Below are positions 1-12,119 of a stretch of DNA of 64,000 nucleotides, piece after piece (within the stretch, counting starts at the first letter, position 1; each line of letters starts with the position of its first letter). This DNA comes from Oegoconia quadripuncta. Lineage: Eukaryota > Arthropoda > Insecta > Lepidoptera > Autostichidae. The stretch covers positions 20,089,124 through 20,153,123 of the forward strand of contig OX438741.1 in NCBI GenBank assembly GCA_949316235.1, read 5' to 3'. Both the position numbers and the translations under genes were made by a program. The notes beneath the pieces were generated by a model. That model was not told the origin of the DNA. It saw only the letters and a program-made list of their open reading frames with translations, and made no database searches.

Positions 1-1082
1 TAATTAATTATGTTTTCAAAATGACCGCCGTCAGCGGTTATGCAGGCCAGGGCCCTAAATGACATCCTTAGTGTAGTTCGCCTTATTTCTGCATGATTCT
101 GCGCTATTTCTGCGGCAGCAGCATCGATTCTCTGTTTCAGCTGGTCTCTTGAAATTATTGGCACAGCATAAACTTTTTGCTTCATGTAGCCCCAGAAATA
201 ATAATCAAGGGGCGTCAAGTCTGGTGACCTCGGGGGCCATGCTACTGGACCGCCTCTGCCAATCCATCTTGGATAATTTTCATTGATGAATTCACGTACC
301 GATTGTGCATAATGTGCCGGGGCTCCATCTAATTGAAAGTACATGTGACGTCTCGTCAGCAAAGGGACGTCCTCTAATAATTGTGGGAGATCATTGCGTA
401 AAAAATTCAGCATGACCTCTTGCGTAAGTCTTCTTGGCAATTCAAATGGGTCAATAATTAAATCATCAATAATTCCAGCCCACATGTTTACAGAAAACTC
501 GTATTGAAACGAGGTCTCCCTCACTGCATATGGATTTTCAGCGGCCCATATGTGCAAATTTCGGTGGTTGGTTATTCCGGCCCTGGTGAAAGTAGCCTCG
601 TCGGTCCATAAAACGCGCTTTATAAAGTCAGGATTAAGCCTGTGTTGACGTAATATCCATGTACAAAATACCAACCTCGGTATACTGTCACCATCTCTTA
701 AGTTTTGAGCGCGTCGATAATGGTAGGGGTGAAGTCCCTCTTTCTTCAATACGCGCCAGACGCGCATTCTTGTTATCCCCAGCCTGATAGCAATTCTGCG
801 AATGCTTATCGTTGGATCAGCTGTTACTAAACGTAACACCTGCTCGTCGATGTCCATACGAACAGCAGGAGCAGGTTGTACGGGTTCATTTCGTCTGCGA
901 CGTAAACCCATTTCACTCATTTGGCGATGTACTGCGATAAACGAGCGATATCCAAGTACGACCCGATTGGGATATCGTCTTCTGTACTCCGCAACGGCAG
1001 CTCGTGCGTTCCCGTCACAAAAACCATACACAAAATGCATATCAGCCACATGAGAAGGTTGTAAATTTGCAAGTCTAGACAT
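1..1082 (-). CDS. Tc1/mariner-superfamily transposase (DUF4817-type head), intact to window edge
   Basis: The minus-strand frame is open from the ATG at 1082 to the window edge: 360 codons plus two bases (TA), with no stop or frameshift. The N-terminus (about residues 1-60) has the aromatic/Arg-rich pattern of the DUF4817 helix-turn-helix domain, including 'HFVYGFCDGNARAAVAEYRR'. A second HTH with 'ISIRRIAIRLGITRMRVWR' follows at about 100-120. The DDE domain carries Asp161 (LWTDEATF), Asp252 (LDGAPAHY) and Asp293 (SPDLTPLDYYFWGYMK), with 40 residues between the last two. The protein ends 'GHFENIIN'. A relic at 57975 ends its homologous C-terminus with Ile-Asn-stop, so only the last base of the stop codon is probably missing here. 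Such enzymes cut and paste at TA sites. No inverted repeat was found in the 600 bp upstream, so the element's right boundary is unknown. The frame is intact, so the copy may be young. Confidence 0.88.
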   Translation of the reverse strand, partial: MSRLANLQPSHVADMHFVYGFCDGNARAAVAEYRRRYPNRVVLGYRSFIAVHRQMSEMGLRRRRNEPVQPAPAVRMDIDEQVLRLVTADPTISIRRIAIRLGITRMRVWRVLKKEGLHPYHYRRAQNLRDGDSIPRLVFCTWILRQHRLNPDFIKRVLWTDEATFTRAGITNHRNLHIWAAENPYAVRETSFQYEFSVNMWAGIIDDLIIDPFELPRRLTQEVMLNFLRNDLPQLLEDVPLLTRRHMYFQLDGAPAHYAQSVREFINENYPRWIGRGGPVAWPPRSPDLTPLDYYFWGYMKQKVYAVPIISRDQLKQRIDAAAAEIAQNHAEIRRTTLRMSFRALACITADGGHFENIIN

Positions 1083-2057
1083 TTTAAAACAAAGTCACAA
1101 ATTTAAACAGTAGTCCTCGAAACTCGGAAGCGCACCAATTGAATTCAAAGACGTAGAGTCACGGACACAAGGAACGATCGACTAACTAATAATAAGCAAA
1201 TTGGAGCCGGTCTGAGAAAGGTGGCGGGGGGCGGGAGGACAGGAGCTATACGATAACAGCTAGTAATTTTTTACCTGCTCTATCCTTATTTGAAGGTCAC
1301 AATTCAACACATTGTACTTTGGCACACGTTTGAAATTGATAGAAACATTGTTCTAGGATATTTTAGAGAATATCATGTAGTATCATAATAATTAAAAAAA
1401 AACATGATGTTATAGGGACATTTTTCGTTTTTTTAATTTTAAACTTAAAAAAATACAGTTTTGTTGGTCGAATTTTAAGTTTATTTCTTTTTTAATAAAT
1501 TATTTATTTGTTTTGGGATAATTTTCATAACCTAATTTGATTAATAATAATAACAGCACTGAATTAAAAAAAAAAGAATTGGGAAACACGTAAAAACAAA
1601 GAAATTATGACTAAAATAGTGCAGGAGGTCATACATGTCTATTAAAAAAAAAGGATTAACAATTTTTAAAAAACAAAAGCAGTTAGGTCTCTAAATTTAA
1701 ATGATTTATCGATAATTTTGTATAAATTTTCAAACTACGCCCGCTGGTCACTTCTCTCCGGGACACATTGTATAAACAATTTCCAGACATAACCTGGGGG
1801 CCTACTCTCTAACGAAAATAGCTTTGGACGGTCGGAACTTCGGAATTTTTCTTCTGCTAAGAATGCTTCTGCTATGCATAACTTCAGAAGTTCCTTGCAT
1901 CTTATACTGACTTGTGATGTCCAACTATATATATACAACAAAAGTAAAGTAATGACGATTGGTTTATAATTGACACAGCAAATTGCAAAAGACAAAGTCC
2001 GAAGTAACGTCCGTCCGAATTTTGCGTTAGGGAGTAGACCCCCTGGTAAGTTCGTAA
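1083..2057. other. AT-rich non-coding, partly transposon flank
   Basis: The first few hundred bases are presumably the 5' part of the transposon coding at 1-1082, but no terminal repeat is visible. The rest is poly-A/T rich. A motif 'ctctaacgaaaat' at about 1807 recurs at about 24410, so a small dispersed repeat is likely. No gene is supported. Confidence 0.4.
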
Positions 2058-2241
2058 TTTTTTTTTATGCCCGACGGGTTCGTATTTGACCTCAATCACA
2101 CCTGATGTTAAGTGAAGATGAGGTCGACGGTGGAAGCGTACTGACCCGGAAACCCCAACACATTTGGGGGACTGGCTATCTTATCTCTGACAACCGGAAC
2201 ACAACAATGCTATTAACATTGCTGCTTGGCGGCAGATTTAT
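2058..2241 (-). repeat. SINE A, 3' half only
   Basis: The T run at 2058 is the complemented A tail. It is followed by the family's 3' body ('cacctgatgttaagtgaaga', then 'gactggctatcttatctctg', then 'ctgcttggcggcagattta'). The copy stops abruptly at 2241, so the tRNA-like head and upstream body are missing (5' truncation). Confidence 0.8.
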
Positions 2242-3164
2242 ATATATTCATAAACATAGTCATAACCTAGATCATAATCGTCATAATCTAAATACAGCTT
2301 ATTCTTTCGTAATACGAATTGGTCACGCTATTTATCCTTATGTTCGGTCTATTTCTAGTATTGTTAGTCTGTGCTACAAGTACATTTTTATTAATATATA
2401 AGATAAGATTACGCTTACCTACAATTTCTCCCTGGATTATACCAGTAAGTTTCACATAAATCAATAGATAGCTACATAATGTTAGGTATTCGTTACTTTT
2501 TCTCGTTTCCATTTCTACGTTTGACGTCTCCAGGGACGTTTTAAGTTACGCTTCCGTCGAGCGAAACAGAATAAAAACACAAGGTATTTGTTACTAGACA
2601 CTTTAAAGCCCGCAATGTCCACAGGTAGGTAATGCATCAGGCGATCTATCATTTATTTCAACGTCAGAAATCCATTACCAGGCGACGTCTCACCGACGCA
2701 GACGCCACTGCCAGGGCAGGATTAAGGGGGCTATAGCGTCTATTGCCCTTGGATTTGTTTGGATAAAGTAGCCGGGGCGTATAGACTGTGAGGTATATCA
2801 ATGTTTCTGTAGATGGACTTTGGACTTACTTAATTTTAGAATCCCTGAAAGGAAACCATTGTCTACCTTAGGACTTTATTACACACGATTCTTTCAGTAT
2901 CGGCAATCGATTCTATGTTGCGTTTAGGCGATCGTATAGATGCTGCATCAGCTAGCAAACTGAAAATACTGAAAATACAGTCGCAGCATCGTACATCCAA
3001 GACTGAGGATTAAGAAAAATATAATTATAACTAAAAGACATAATAACATAGCATACTTACGAGTATAGTAGATACATTACTAATGCCTAGAAACTACTCA
3101 ATTAGTCACTATTCCAAATTCACAGATTCTTCATTCTCCAGGATTTTTTCCATCCATCCACATG
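2242..3164. other. Unassigned intergenic sequence
   Basis: No protein or repeat family is recognised. The stretch 2690-2800 is more GC-rich than its surroundings, but no frame in it resembles a known protein. Confidence 0.3.
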
Positions 3165-3415
3165 CACATATGCTCACTCACACACACGCATACACACACA
3201 CTAACACAAAATACACCAAAATTAATTCGTTCATTCTCATGCCTCCGTAGCTGAATATATATTCAGCTATTTTTTTAGTAATCTGTGGCTAATGGTGCTG
3301 GTGTTACAATTAACCATATTAGTTTGTAAATTAGTGTATAAGTAACAGTTATTGTAATACTGTTTGTTAGTCCTAAATAAAATAAATAAAAAATAAATAA
3401 ATAAATGTGTGTAGT
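3165..3415 (+). repeat. CA-rich tract and possible retroposon 3' tail
   Basis: An impure (CA)n tract lies at about 3175-3215. An A-rich terminus built of AAAT/AATA units at 3376-3407, preceded by a non-coding 3'UTR-like stretch, resembles the end of a LINE. No coding remnant was found to confirm this. Confidence 0.35.
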
Positions 3416-3918
3416 AAGTAGTAAAAATGAAGAGATCATTTCCAATTAACTAAGTCACATTGTACCATATCCAATAATTTATAAAATTTTAATGTTGCAG
3501 ATTTAGATCCCTATTTATTCACCATATTTTTGGATTTGACTTGACCCGGAATTGAAAAATTCGTCCTGAATACCAACTCGCATGTGTTATGTGCGCCCCA
3601 ATCGTCTGTCCAATCCAGTACCTAGGAACAGAACGGTAATGGAGTCGGCGACTGTGGAATTGTCGAGAGTGGCAAAGATAATAAATTGAGCGGGAACTCG
3701 TGCATACATACTAGATGAAAGCTTATCCTAGGCCGGAGGGAGATCACGTATGCAGCCTGTTGCCAACTCTAAGGGAGTATTTCGACTGGCTTGACATGAC
3801 ACGGATTATTTTAAGAACACCGAGAAAAGGGATTTACTTGGGTATTAAAATTCACATTCGTATCACCGTGTTTCCCATCGTACGAGTATATACGAGTACA
3901 TTTTAAAGCTATGGTTCC
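3416..3918. other. Unassigned intergenic sequence
   Basis: No recognisable coding sequence or repeat. A 63-codon frame at 3715-3906 has no family resemblance and is probably chance. Confidence 0.3.
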
Positions 3919-4045
3919 ACTTACAATACAAATACTCTTTATTGCGCAAAATAATTTACAATAATTTTTGATGATAACTATAGAACACAATTAGGCGGTC
4001 TTATCACTAAAAGCGATCTCTTCCAGACAACCCACAGCTATGGGA
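3919..4045 (-). repeat. LINE 3' tail (same family as 38190-38600)
   Basis: Read on the minus strand this matches the end of the LINE relic at 38.5 kb: 'ggttgtctggaagaaatcgc', 'taagaccgcct', then 'caataaag'. Only the 3'UTR is left. The two copies are in opposite orientation. Confidence 0.65.
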
Positions 4046-4392
4046 TATTTGTAGGTATAAAAACAGGTAGAGTGCACGATACTACCAACTAAAGAAATAA
4101 TTATAGACAAGTATGCATAAAAATTTACTTGCACTAAATGCACTTATTATCGCATATAAGTATATTGTTTCTGATTTGGTAAATGGTTAAAGGATATGCT
4201 ACCGCACTAATGTTCTTTGTTTATTTTCATCAAATTTAAAGTACATAACAATAAAAGTCTACAAACAAACTGATCTGGACCCCGATTCTCGCGTGTTTGA
4301 CATTTCACTGTCGTTATAGATTATATCTATCTCTTTCACACTTATATGCGAGTGCAAAAGTGACAAACCCATTGATGTCTATCGATAGTTAA

Positions 4393-4667
4393 TCGCCTCC
4401 GTGGCTTAATGTAAACAACATTGGGTTTACGATTCGGAGGTCGCGGGTTCGATCCCCAGCGGGGTATATGTTTAAGTACTCGGTTTGGTTGGTGGTAGGG
4501 CATATTAAATGTCCGACTGGCTAGCTACCACCATCTAATCTAAATCTGCCGCCAAACAGCAATGTTAATAGAATTGTTGTGTTCCGGTTGTCAGAGATAA
4601 GATAGCCAGTCCTCATCTTCACTTAACATCAGGTATGATTGAGGTCAACCGTTGTGGATAAAAAAAA
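4393..4667 (+). repeat. SINE A with internal deletion
   Basis: tRNA-like head with A-box-like 'TGGCTTAATG' and B box 'GGTTCGATCCC', followed by the family body and an A tail. About 60 bp present in other copies are missing between 'gatagccagtc' and 'ctcatcttcactt' (near 4608). Candidate target duplication AGTTAA at 4387-4392 and 4668-4673. Confidence 0.88.
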
Positions 4668-4837
4668 AGTTAAATGTTGATTCAGCGAGAAATACCTCCC
4701 AGACGCAATGACCTTTGTCTATTACAACGCTGGGCATATGGGGTTGACACAGTGACCTTTGTCTGTCACTATACTTATCTATCACCACACAATACTTCAA
4801 CCCACATACCTAGTTTGTGATAGACAAATCAATGCAA

Positions 4838-5135
4838 GTCAAAGTCAAAAATGTTTTATTTTGCCGCTACACAGGGTACACTTAACATTTTTTAAGCTAC
4901 TACTTGTTCAAAAGGCACTTTTCCTCTGAGAAGAACAAGCAAGAAACTCGAAGGGTTGATTTTTTTAAAACAGGTTTTGATGTTACAAAAAAGCGCAATA
5001 ATATTTAATTTTTAATTGTGAAATAGCCTGGCATGCGAACGAGCTGGTTACGTCTATGGTTTATTTTCATCCAAATAGTCTGATATTTCATAATATGCAT
5101 TCTGAATAAGTTTATGTTTTATAGACTCTTTATAG
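4838..5135 (-). repeat. CR1/jockey-like LINE 3' end (LINE C)
   Basis: The minus strand encodes the last residues of a LINE ORF2 ('KLIQNAYYEISDYLDENKP' then stop). The family 3'UTR follows ('ggctatttcacaatt', 'gtttcttgcttgttcttctc') with an A-rich end facing 4838. Four related copies lie at 23.2, 34.6, 40.7 and 52.0 kb. Heavily 5'-truncated, as is usual for LINE insertions. Confidence 0.75.
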
Positions 5136-8100
5136 AGGTTGAAACGAGAAAGATAACTTTAGAAATTGACAACAAATTTAAATATATGGAAATCTATCAG
5201 CGAAGTAAGACCTTGTCCTAATAATTTGAGGTCAAATTAGAGGCTGAAACTCTTAAACAAAGCATACATAAACGGTCTGAATGGTCCCTAGCAATCAAAA
5301 TCAAGCCAGCTACTGTTCGCCCACAATTTTGCGGCGCCAACTTGAACCTTTGATCATTCGCGAGTAATCCTCGATTCATGCTTAAACTTCGGTTGACATA
5401 ATTGTTTAAGTTAAGTTTCAAGTTCAAACTAAGCTGTAATGTTGTCGGGCTTTGTTCGCCGAATTATAATGGAGATCGTTGGGCATAGTTGTCGGATGTT
5501 CCTTTTCTGTGTGTAGTTTACATTTTTAAGGTTGGTGAAGTAGAAAAACTGAACAGTCATTCTTTCTAATTGCTAGTTGAAGCATGAGACGACCCCTAAG
5601 CTTCACTTGTCATACAATTATCACATTTTCTAACCTCTACATACCAATCATAAACGTTTTTCGACAACGAGATTGGAGATAAATTCAAATGCTAGAGAAT
5701 TTAGTTTTTTTAAACAATAGAGACCAATTTAGTCTCACCTGGTGAAGAGTGACGATATAGCCGAAAATGAAACACGCGAATCTACTTAAGCCTCTTCAGC
5801 CTAGACTTGAATATATCAAGAATTGGTAAGATTCCGGGAACACAGACGTTAGCAAGGTGTTCCATACTTTAGCAGTCCGCATTAAGGAAGAGATGAAATA
5901 TTTCCTTACCAATAATAGACTTACCAGTAAAATAAAACTCCCAATAGTCCTACTCGTATGTAGACCTAATTGACAGACGACCTACATAGTGAACTTGAAT
6001 CTATGACCCAAGACAAAACATTTGCTTGACTGACACATTGTCACATAATTATGGACCACTAGGGGTTCACGGGAGACTCGACGGGGGTCTACGTCGGCGT
6101 GACAAAAAAATGGGGGTTTACAATTGTAAGCGGTGGTCCACGAAAATTTATCTGCTTTCTATAGTGAAGAACTAAAATATTGGCTTGACTTCTACATCCA
6201 CTCGTAGCACAATCAATGAATTAATTAGCCAGTCAATTCTTACTTTGTTTTTTCAAAACTATTAATTCGTGGTTGGAATACAGCCGCAACGCAAATTTTC
6301 ATAGATCTAATCTTCACATTTTTTGACGAGTTTTGGGCATATGGTAGAAATATAGATGCAGGGGGTCTACCGGAACCAGCTAAATTTTTAAAGTGGTCTA
6401 TGAGAAAAAATTCTGGGGACCTCTGGTTTAAATGATTGTGGATAATCTGTGCAATCAAAACTATTTGCATTACATTAAAATATCCGAATCCAAATCAAAC
6501 TAAAGGTTGACGTTCTTGTTTTTCCCAGTCATGGCTTTGTTTATGAGGTATATATTATTTACTTAAGGGGTAGCAGCTTCGATTGTCATTTCATAGAGTA
6601 TTCCCTTTACTTCGTGGTAAAGATGTTCTCTTTTAAATCCTGTTTGATTTATCTATTGTATATCTAATATTATTATAGTTTTAAAGTAGACAATTAAAGT
6701 ATTTCTCTTCCATTTCATCCCACTTCATTCCGCTCCATTTAACCACACTCCTCTCCATTCCATTCTAATCCCATACAAGTATTATTATAGTAGGTAACAT
6801 TCAACTGTGATAACTCAACCGTCTTTTTGTAGATAAAAAGAAATGCCCATTACCTTTGTACTCATTATCTCAGTCATGAGATATTCGCCGACACTTTTCT
6901 TTGGCGCGCAAGAAAATAATTGCCCTGAGAGCTGAAATACGGACTAATTACATTAGCCGACGCATTTCAACGTTTTTGCTTTAGGAAAAATGACAATATT
7001 CTTCTTAAAATATCTGCCTCGGTCTAGCTTAATGGCCTATAACTAATAGGTAAATAAAATCTAACCAAACTTATAAGCAACAACTTCGAAGAAAGAATTG
7101 AGATTTAGTAGATGCCAAGTTACTATTTAAGTCTTCGTAATTATACATTAATCATCTCAACTGGATGATCTAGACTAGATCTAGGCATGCCCTCCATAAA
7201 GGCAGAATTTCAAATTTGATGAACTTTTTATAAGGTTGAAATAAATGGAAAAAAATTCCAGTACGTTCAACTCGTTGAAGTTTGAGTTGAACTAATCGGA
7301 ATAATTGAATGGCAGTGCCTACCGTAGCAAAATGTATGCTTTCCTCGAAATGCTTTGTTAAGACAGGTGATTCACACTGATGCAAATAGAAACATTCTAA
7401 ACAGTTACGAGGATTGCTATAAGAGTAAGTTATTTTCTGTAGTTGTATTTTATCTCATTTAATAGCTAATTTCATAATTCTGCCTACCCTGTGACAAAAC
7501 GCTGTGGGGTGCACTGAGTGTGACACAATGCAGAAAAGAAATACATTTTACGAGGTAGCAAGCAATGAACATCACACTCGCAGCACAGTCGTGGTACAGT
7601 CGGTTATTTGGTTTCCATAGCAACGTCTGGTGCAAAACTTGGACCGCTGACACAAGCATTTTCATAATACCGTTTCCGTACTACGGACGGTACGTTAAAC
7701 TATTGGTGCCAGTCTTTTTCTTTTAAAAGCATTCGTTAAACCAAGTAGGAATGCGCTGTCTGAGGGAGTAGGACATATTCAACCCATGTCTTACAGCGAG
7801 TGTCTTGAAATACAACTAAATGTTCATGAGCATAGACCAATGATGAGCAAGGAATCAGCGGAGTTCTAATTTTTCACCAATCCTGCCTGCCCGGTGTTTG
7901 TCCTGGTTGTTTTCAATAAAACACTTGACTGTCAGTCTGACACAAGTCTACCAATCTGCAAGTGGTCATGGCTCATACTATCTTCTAGTAAGAAAAAGTG
8001 TGACCCCAGCAGCAACAGAGTTTTTTTAAACAATTTAATCAACGTTACACCCACTCAAATTGTATTATATGCATATATACTTTACCTATACCATTACAAG

Positions 8101-8404
8101 TGTTGAAGATTTATCACGCATAAAAAAGATATCCGCAATATCCAGCGAACGACATGCGACACGCCGGCAGGTACTCACATGAGGCCATAAATCCGAAACA
8201 ATCGGCGAATGTTTTATGCGAGATTTACGTTGATGTTTCTAACATCTCTATAGTCGTAACTTGCAGCTGGTTGATGTTGCTCAGGATTGAGTCAGAAAGG
8301 TTGTTTTGAGTTACTCTATTGAATATTTTGTTGTATTTTCGTTTATGGTAGTGTCAGGATAAGTTTCCATGTAGATAAAGCCTTCTCAAAAATAACATAT
8401 ATAA
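5136..8404. other. Long stretch without recognisable genes
   Basis: Apart from the short LINE relic at 5795-5905 I see no gene or repeat of known type. The small open frames here (up to 76 codons) are AT-rich, lack family motifs and are best treated as chance. Intronic or intergenic identity cannot be decided. Confidence 0.35.
5795..5905 (-). repeat. Short LINE ORF2 C-terminal relic
   Basis: The minus strand reads approximately 'WNTLLTSVFPESYQF', the pattern 'WN.LP..VFP..Y..' that occurs near the C-terminus of some insect non-LTR reverse transcriptases. Similar relics lie at 32450-32580 and 52760-53005. Confidence 0.4.
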
Positions 8405-8692
8405 AGTCACGCCTGTTTCCCGTAGGTGTAGGCAGAGACCACAGAGTTCCACTTGCTACGATCCTGACACACCTCTTTTGGTTCCTTCACTCTCAATAAT
8501 GTTGTTCATACAAGCTCGTCGGTTTAGGGTACTCTCGACTTAGCCTTTCTTTAAGAAGCCCCGAATTTGATCATGGTACATTCGCAGTGGTCTTCCCCTA
8601 ACAACACTATCATCCACATTTGCTTCGTATATCCCCTTCGTTAATCTTCTTTCATTCATCCTCTCCAATTGTCCAAACCATCTCAGCATACC
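8405..8692 (-). pseudogene. RTE-like LINE ORF C-terminal relic
   Basis: The minus strand translates with a few breaks to 'GMLRWFGQLERMNERRLTKG', then 'VVRGRPLRMYHDQIRGFLKKG', and ends near the widespread lepidopteran terminus around 'SAYP.GK.A'. This is the C-terminal part of an RTE-type reverse transcriptase, 5'-truncated and no longer open. A plus-strand relative lies at 57169-57615. Confidence 0.7.
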
Positions 8693-10140
8693 TAAAAATA
8701 ATAAATCACAGAAATAATGTATATAGGTATATTGGACGTGTGCTTAATTTATTGCAGAATAGACTCAAATTCAATCACAGAGCTTCGTTCATAGTCTAAG
8801 TTCAGATCACAACTTTGCACTCTAACGCCATTCCGACCCTCTCATAGCAGGACTTTCGATTAACACAAGTCGAGCTTTGACAGATTTCTTGCAGCTTTTT
8901 AACCGACAAAATCGATTGTGGAAAAACACTGACATTTTGTAATGTCAAAATTGTGTCGATTGGAAGAAGAAAGGGAAAATGAGAAGAAAGGGAACTTTTC
9001 AATGAAGTGTGTTTGATTGAATAACTTTAACGTTTTGTAAGACGACAGAATTCCCCAATGCTATAAAGTATCATGTATCAATTAAATGTCAAAATATGAG
9101 GTTATAAAACAACCTTGGTCTTTACGTACTATTGAAAACAACACACTTGGAAGTGTCGATACAAAATATTTCATTTAGAAGTGAAACACCAACCGAGCGA
9201 GTTACAGGTTTGACATTGTACCGTTACGTACCTAACTTTTGAAAGGTTCTTGTGACACCTGATCTACGCAGGTACATACAAGACTCGCACACGACGTCGG
9301 CGGTAAATCGGCGGTGGATACAACCGGCAAATCCTTTTTACGAGATTTACAGGCGGGATTCGGGCGGTCGTTCCGTCGTGCCTGCTTGCCTGTGACGTTT
9401 GGCGTAGGATATTAGAGAAAAGCGATTTTAATCTGTGCTATGTCTACAGGTGGTTATAGCATGTTGTTATATCAACTTTCTCTATTTGTGTGGAATAAGG
9501 TTCGTACTCTCTTAGTGAAAGGGACCATGCTCCTGCACTTAGGACACAAGGGTGTTAGGTTTGGAATGTGTAATATTTGTACCTGATTGTTTGTGTCATG
9601 AGATGGGTCTAAATAAATTTTTCTTTCTTTCTTTCTTTCAATACGATTGGTAGGCATTAAACCGTGAACGGAATTTCACACAAACATTTCATTTCTATTC
9701 GTTTCAGTTCATCTTATGTTATATGTTTTTTAGGTTCATCCTGTTTCGTCACATCACATTTCATTTATTTCATTGCAACCATGGATATAGGCATAGGTAG
9801 CAGTTGCTCAATCTGTATCCAGGCATTATGCGTTAGCACAACTCTTTTCTTAGTTCAACAGATTATGGCCGAATAAACAAATAGTTCAATTACAAAAACA
9901 GGTTTTATTTGTACCACTGACATAGCTTAATTACTGCCTTCAATTGAAAACGACCAAACCGACTCTGCAATCTGTACCCTGACCGCACCAGACTGAATAT
10001 TGGCAATCAAGACGAATAGCAAAACCGAATCCGCCACAAGCGCTTCGGATGTCCAAAGAATCCCTTTGATCATTCGAGATGCATTAACTAAACTTACTGA
10101 CAGAATAGCCAGGAGATTTAGGTGCACAAAAGAATAATTA
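8693..10140. other. Unassigned, with a CTTT microsatellite
   Basis: No gene is recognised. The (CTTT)n tract at about 9616-9639 follows 'taaataaattttt' and may be a retroposon tail. Frames of 61-70 codons at 9472-10127 have no family similarity visible to me. Confidence 0.35.
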
Positions 10141-10545
10141 TATCATCATCATTACAATATCGGGCACAGAACATCCACTGCTAAACATAGGCCTCCCTCA
10201 ACGATTTCCAGAGCTAGGGCTTGGGAACAGCCTACACCTAGCAACTTCTTGGAATCTTCATTAGGTCGTCAGTCCACCTAGTGGGTGAATGTCCTAGGCT
10301 ACTCTTGACAGTATATGGTTCTACACTCTAGATCTTTAAAGCCCCAATAGCCATCAATACATCGAACAATGTACTCTGCCCGCTGCCTCTTCAACTTACA
10401 AATCAGCTTGGTCTACGATCACGTAGTGAAACACCGAGCATCACCGTCCCCATAGCTCGGTGCGTGAATAATTCAAGGAAAATCTACCAGTTCTCGTCAC
10501 TTGCACCGCATACCAAACTGCGAGTCTCAAAGACCAAATCCGATG
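10141..10545 (-). repeat. RTE-like LINE relic (RTE-a), degraded
   Basis: The plus strand starts with 'catcatcatta' and runs into 'catccactgctaaacatagg', then 'tttccagagctagggcttgg' and 'ggtcgtcagtccacctagtg'. These are the complement of the C-terminal coding end of a lepidopteran RTE-type element (region usually reading 'GRPP.RW.DD...AG..W...A..R..W'). It is riddled with indels and not open. Other pieces lie at 11.9, 12.4, 24.5, 36.6 and 41.7 kb. Confidence 0.6.
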
Positions 10546-10704
10546 GAACAAAGGTACACATTATCTTGTTTTCCGTTGTATGTTAGATTTATAAGATTTG
10601 TACATTACATTGTACATAGTGTAACGAGATAGTCCGGACGGTGGAATAAGATTGACTGATCGTGTTAGGCGTAGTAGTGTGAAAGTGACTCATGGCCTCT
10701 CGAA

Positions 10705-10982
10705 ATCTCGGGGCTAAATTAAGAAACTTTAGACATGCTTAGCTTGGATGGATGACCACTAGTGCCATTTTCATGCGAATGTTTCAAGGCTTCCGAAAGT
10801 ATGTCAAACTAGGTCGCTAAGCTAACTCAGTGGACTACAGTGGCAGTTTGAAAACACCGCCTATCACGAGGATATTACTCTAACCCAAATCGATCAATTC
10901 TCACTGGGTTCGCGTGGTGGATTATGATCGGTACCCGTGAGAAAAGGCTGTTCCCCGCAGTGGGAACAAAATGATCAGCCAG
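10705..10982 (+). repeat. 5S-rRNA-derived SINE, degraded copy
   Basis: 'gctaaattaagaaac' and 'cttggatggatgaccact' correspond to the internal promoter half of 5S rRNA. The family's downstream body follows ('ggtcgctaagcta', 'gtggtggattatgatcgg') and a tail 'ccccgcagtgggaac'. More diverged than the copy at 14.2 kb. Confidence 0.65.
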
Positions 10983-11662
10983 CTATTTCAACGGAGCCAT
11001 AAGACTCGAGCTTAATTTATTATATTATAGAATTAGTAAAACGCAGCTTGTTGTGATCCTGCTAGGGAGCGCAGCGCTCCTACGATCAATCTTGTTATAA
11101 TATATGACATAACATTAGACTGATTAAAATAAAGAGCATCATACTCACACTAATATTATAATAGCAAAAGTGTACATATCTAGACGGATTTGGATCATAA
11201 TGTCGCGGTTCTGCGAACGCTCAGCTGCCGTAGGTAGATATAGGTATTGGGCGCCGTAGAGAGGATGAGGTTCAGGGTCGTAGTTTCAGGCCCCTACCAG
11301 GACTGCAGCCACTGATGAACGGTGAAGAAGAAGGTGAAGGACAGGAAGAAGGGATAGGCACTCGTAAAACTTAATAATTATATAATAATTTAAAGAAAGG
11401 AATAAAAGGAAAAGAAAAGAATAGTTTAGCTTGCAAGCTACGTCAAGACTGACTGCCTAGTTTTTGAAAATAATTTAGAATTCAGAATTTTGAATAATGT
11501 TCCAAAAAAGAAAACGCCAAAGAGATTACCGAAAAGAAGACAGAATTTAGAAGAGGTTGTACACCTCGTTACAATACTTGATACAGTGATGAACTATTCA
11601 ATTAAAATCTGTGAAAATTTAAACTGATTCTACGTGGGCGAAGTCGCGAAACCTAGTATAAC
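10983..11662. other. Unassigned intergenic sequence
   Basis: Contains a short palindrome 'ggagcgcagcgctcc' near 11066. No coding sequence or known repeat recognised. Confidence 0.3.
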
Positions 11663-11872
11663 GAATATTATAAATGCGATAGTTTAGATGTTTGTTTGAT
11701 TATTGTTCATTTGTTTGCTGCTCGATTACGGCGAAATGGATGAACGGATTTGGAAGAAATTTGGTATGTAGGTAGAATATAAAGGGAGTAGTTCCCGCGG
11801 GACAAACAAATTTCCGCGATAAAGTTATTGCACGTAGGCGAAGCCGCGTGCGGAAAGCTAGTTGTCAATAAA
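11663..11872 (-). repeat. RTE-tail type repeat (ATATTAGT family, repeat D)
   Basis: 'aatattataaatgcg', 'cggcgaaatggatgaacgg', 'gtagttcccgcgggacaaac', 'gcggaaagctagt' in order: the complement of the repeat that in Lepidoptera ends in 'TTATAATATTAGT'. Seven copies lie in this window in both orientations. Confidence 0.75.
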
Positions 11873-11904
11873 AGGAAATGAGGTGGAAGTAGTTCCCTGG
11901 AACT

Positions 11905-12040
11905 CATCATCATATCAGCTACACGACATCCGCTGCTGATCATGGACTTGCCCCATAGATTTACAATGTTACCGGTTGGAAGCAACCTGCATCCAATGAC
12001 ATCCCACGATCTTCGTTCGGTCGTTCGTCCACCTCATTAA
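11905..12040 (-). repeat. RTE-a relic fragment
   Basis: 'acgacatccgctgctgatca', 'agatttacaatgttaccggttgg' and 'gttcgtccacct' follow the same order as in 10141-10545. Short and diverged. Confidence 0.45.
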
Positions 12041-12119
12041 CAGCAGTATTAGAACTGTTTAAAATGTGCAGTGCAAAAATGTAACAAATACGTGGATAAT
12101 AATCACGGACTATAAAAGT

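Noticed and set aside
4393..4465. tRNA-like sequence with A and B boxes (also at 31931, 43343, 46462 and 50809)
   Set aside because: Each is the head of a repeated SINE with body and A tail; the cloverleaf is degraded and copies recur at many sites, so these are not tRNA genes.
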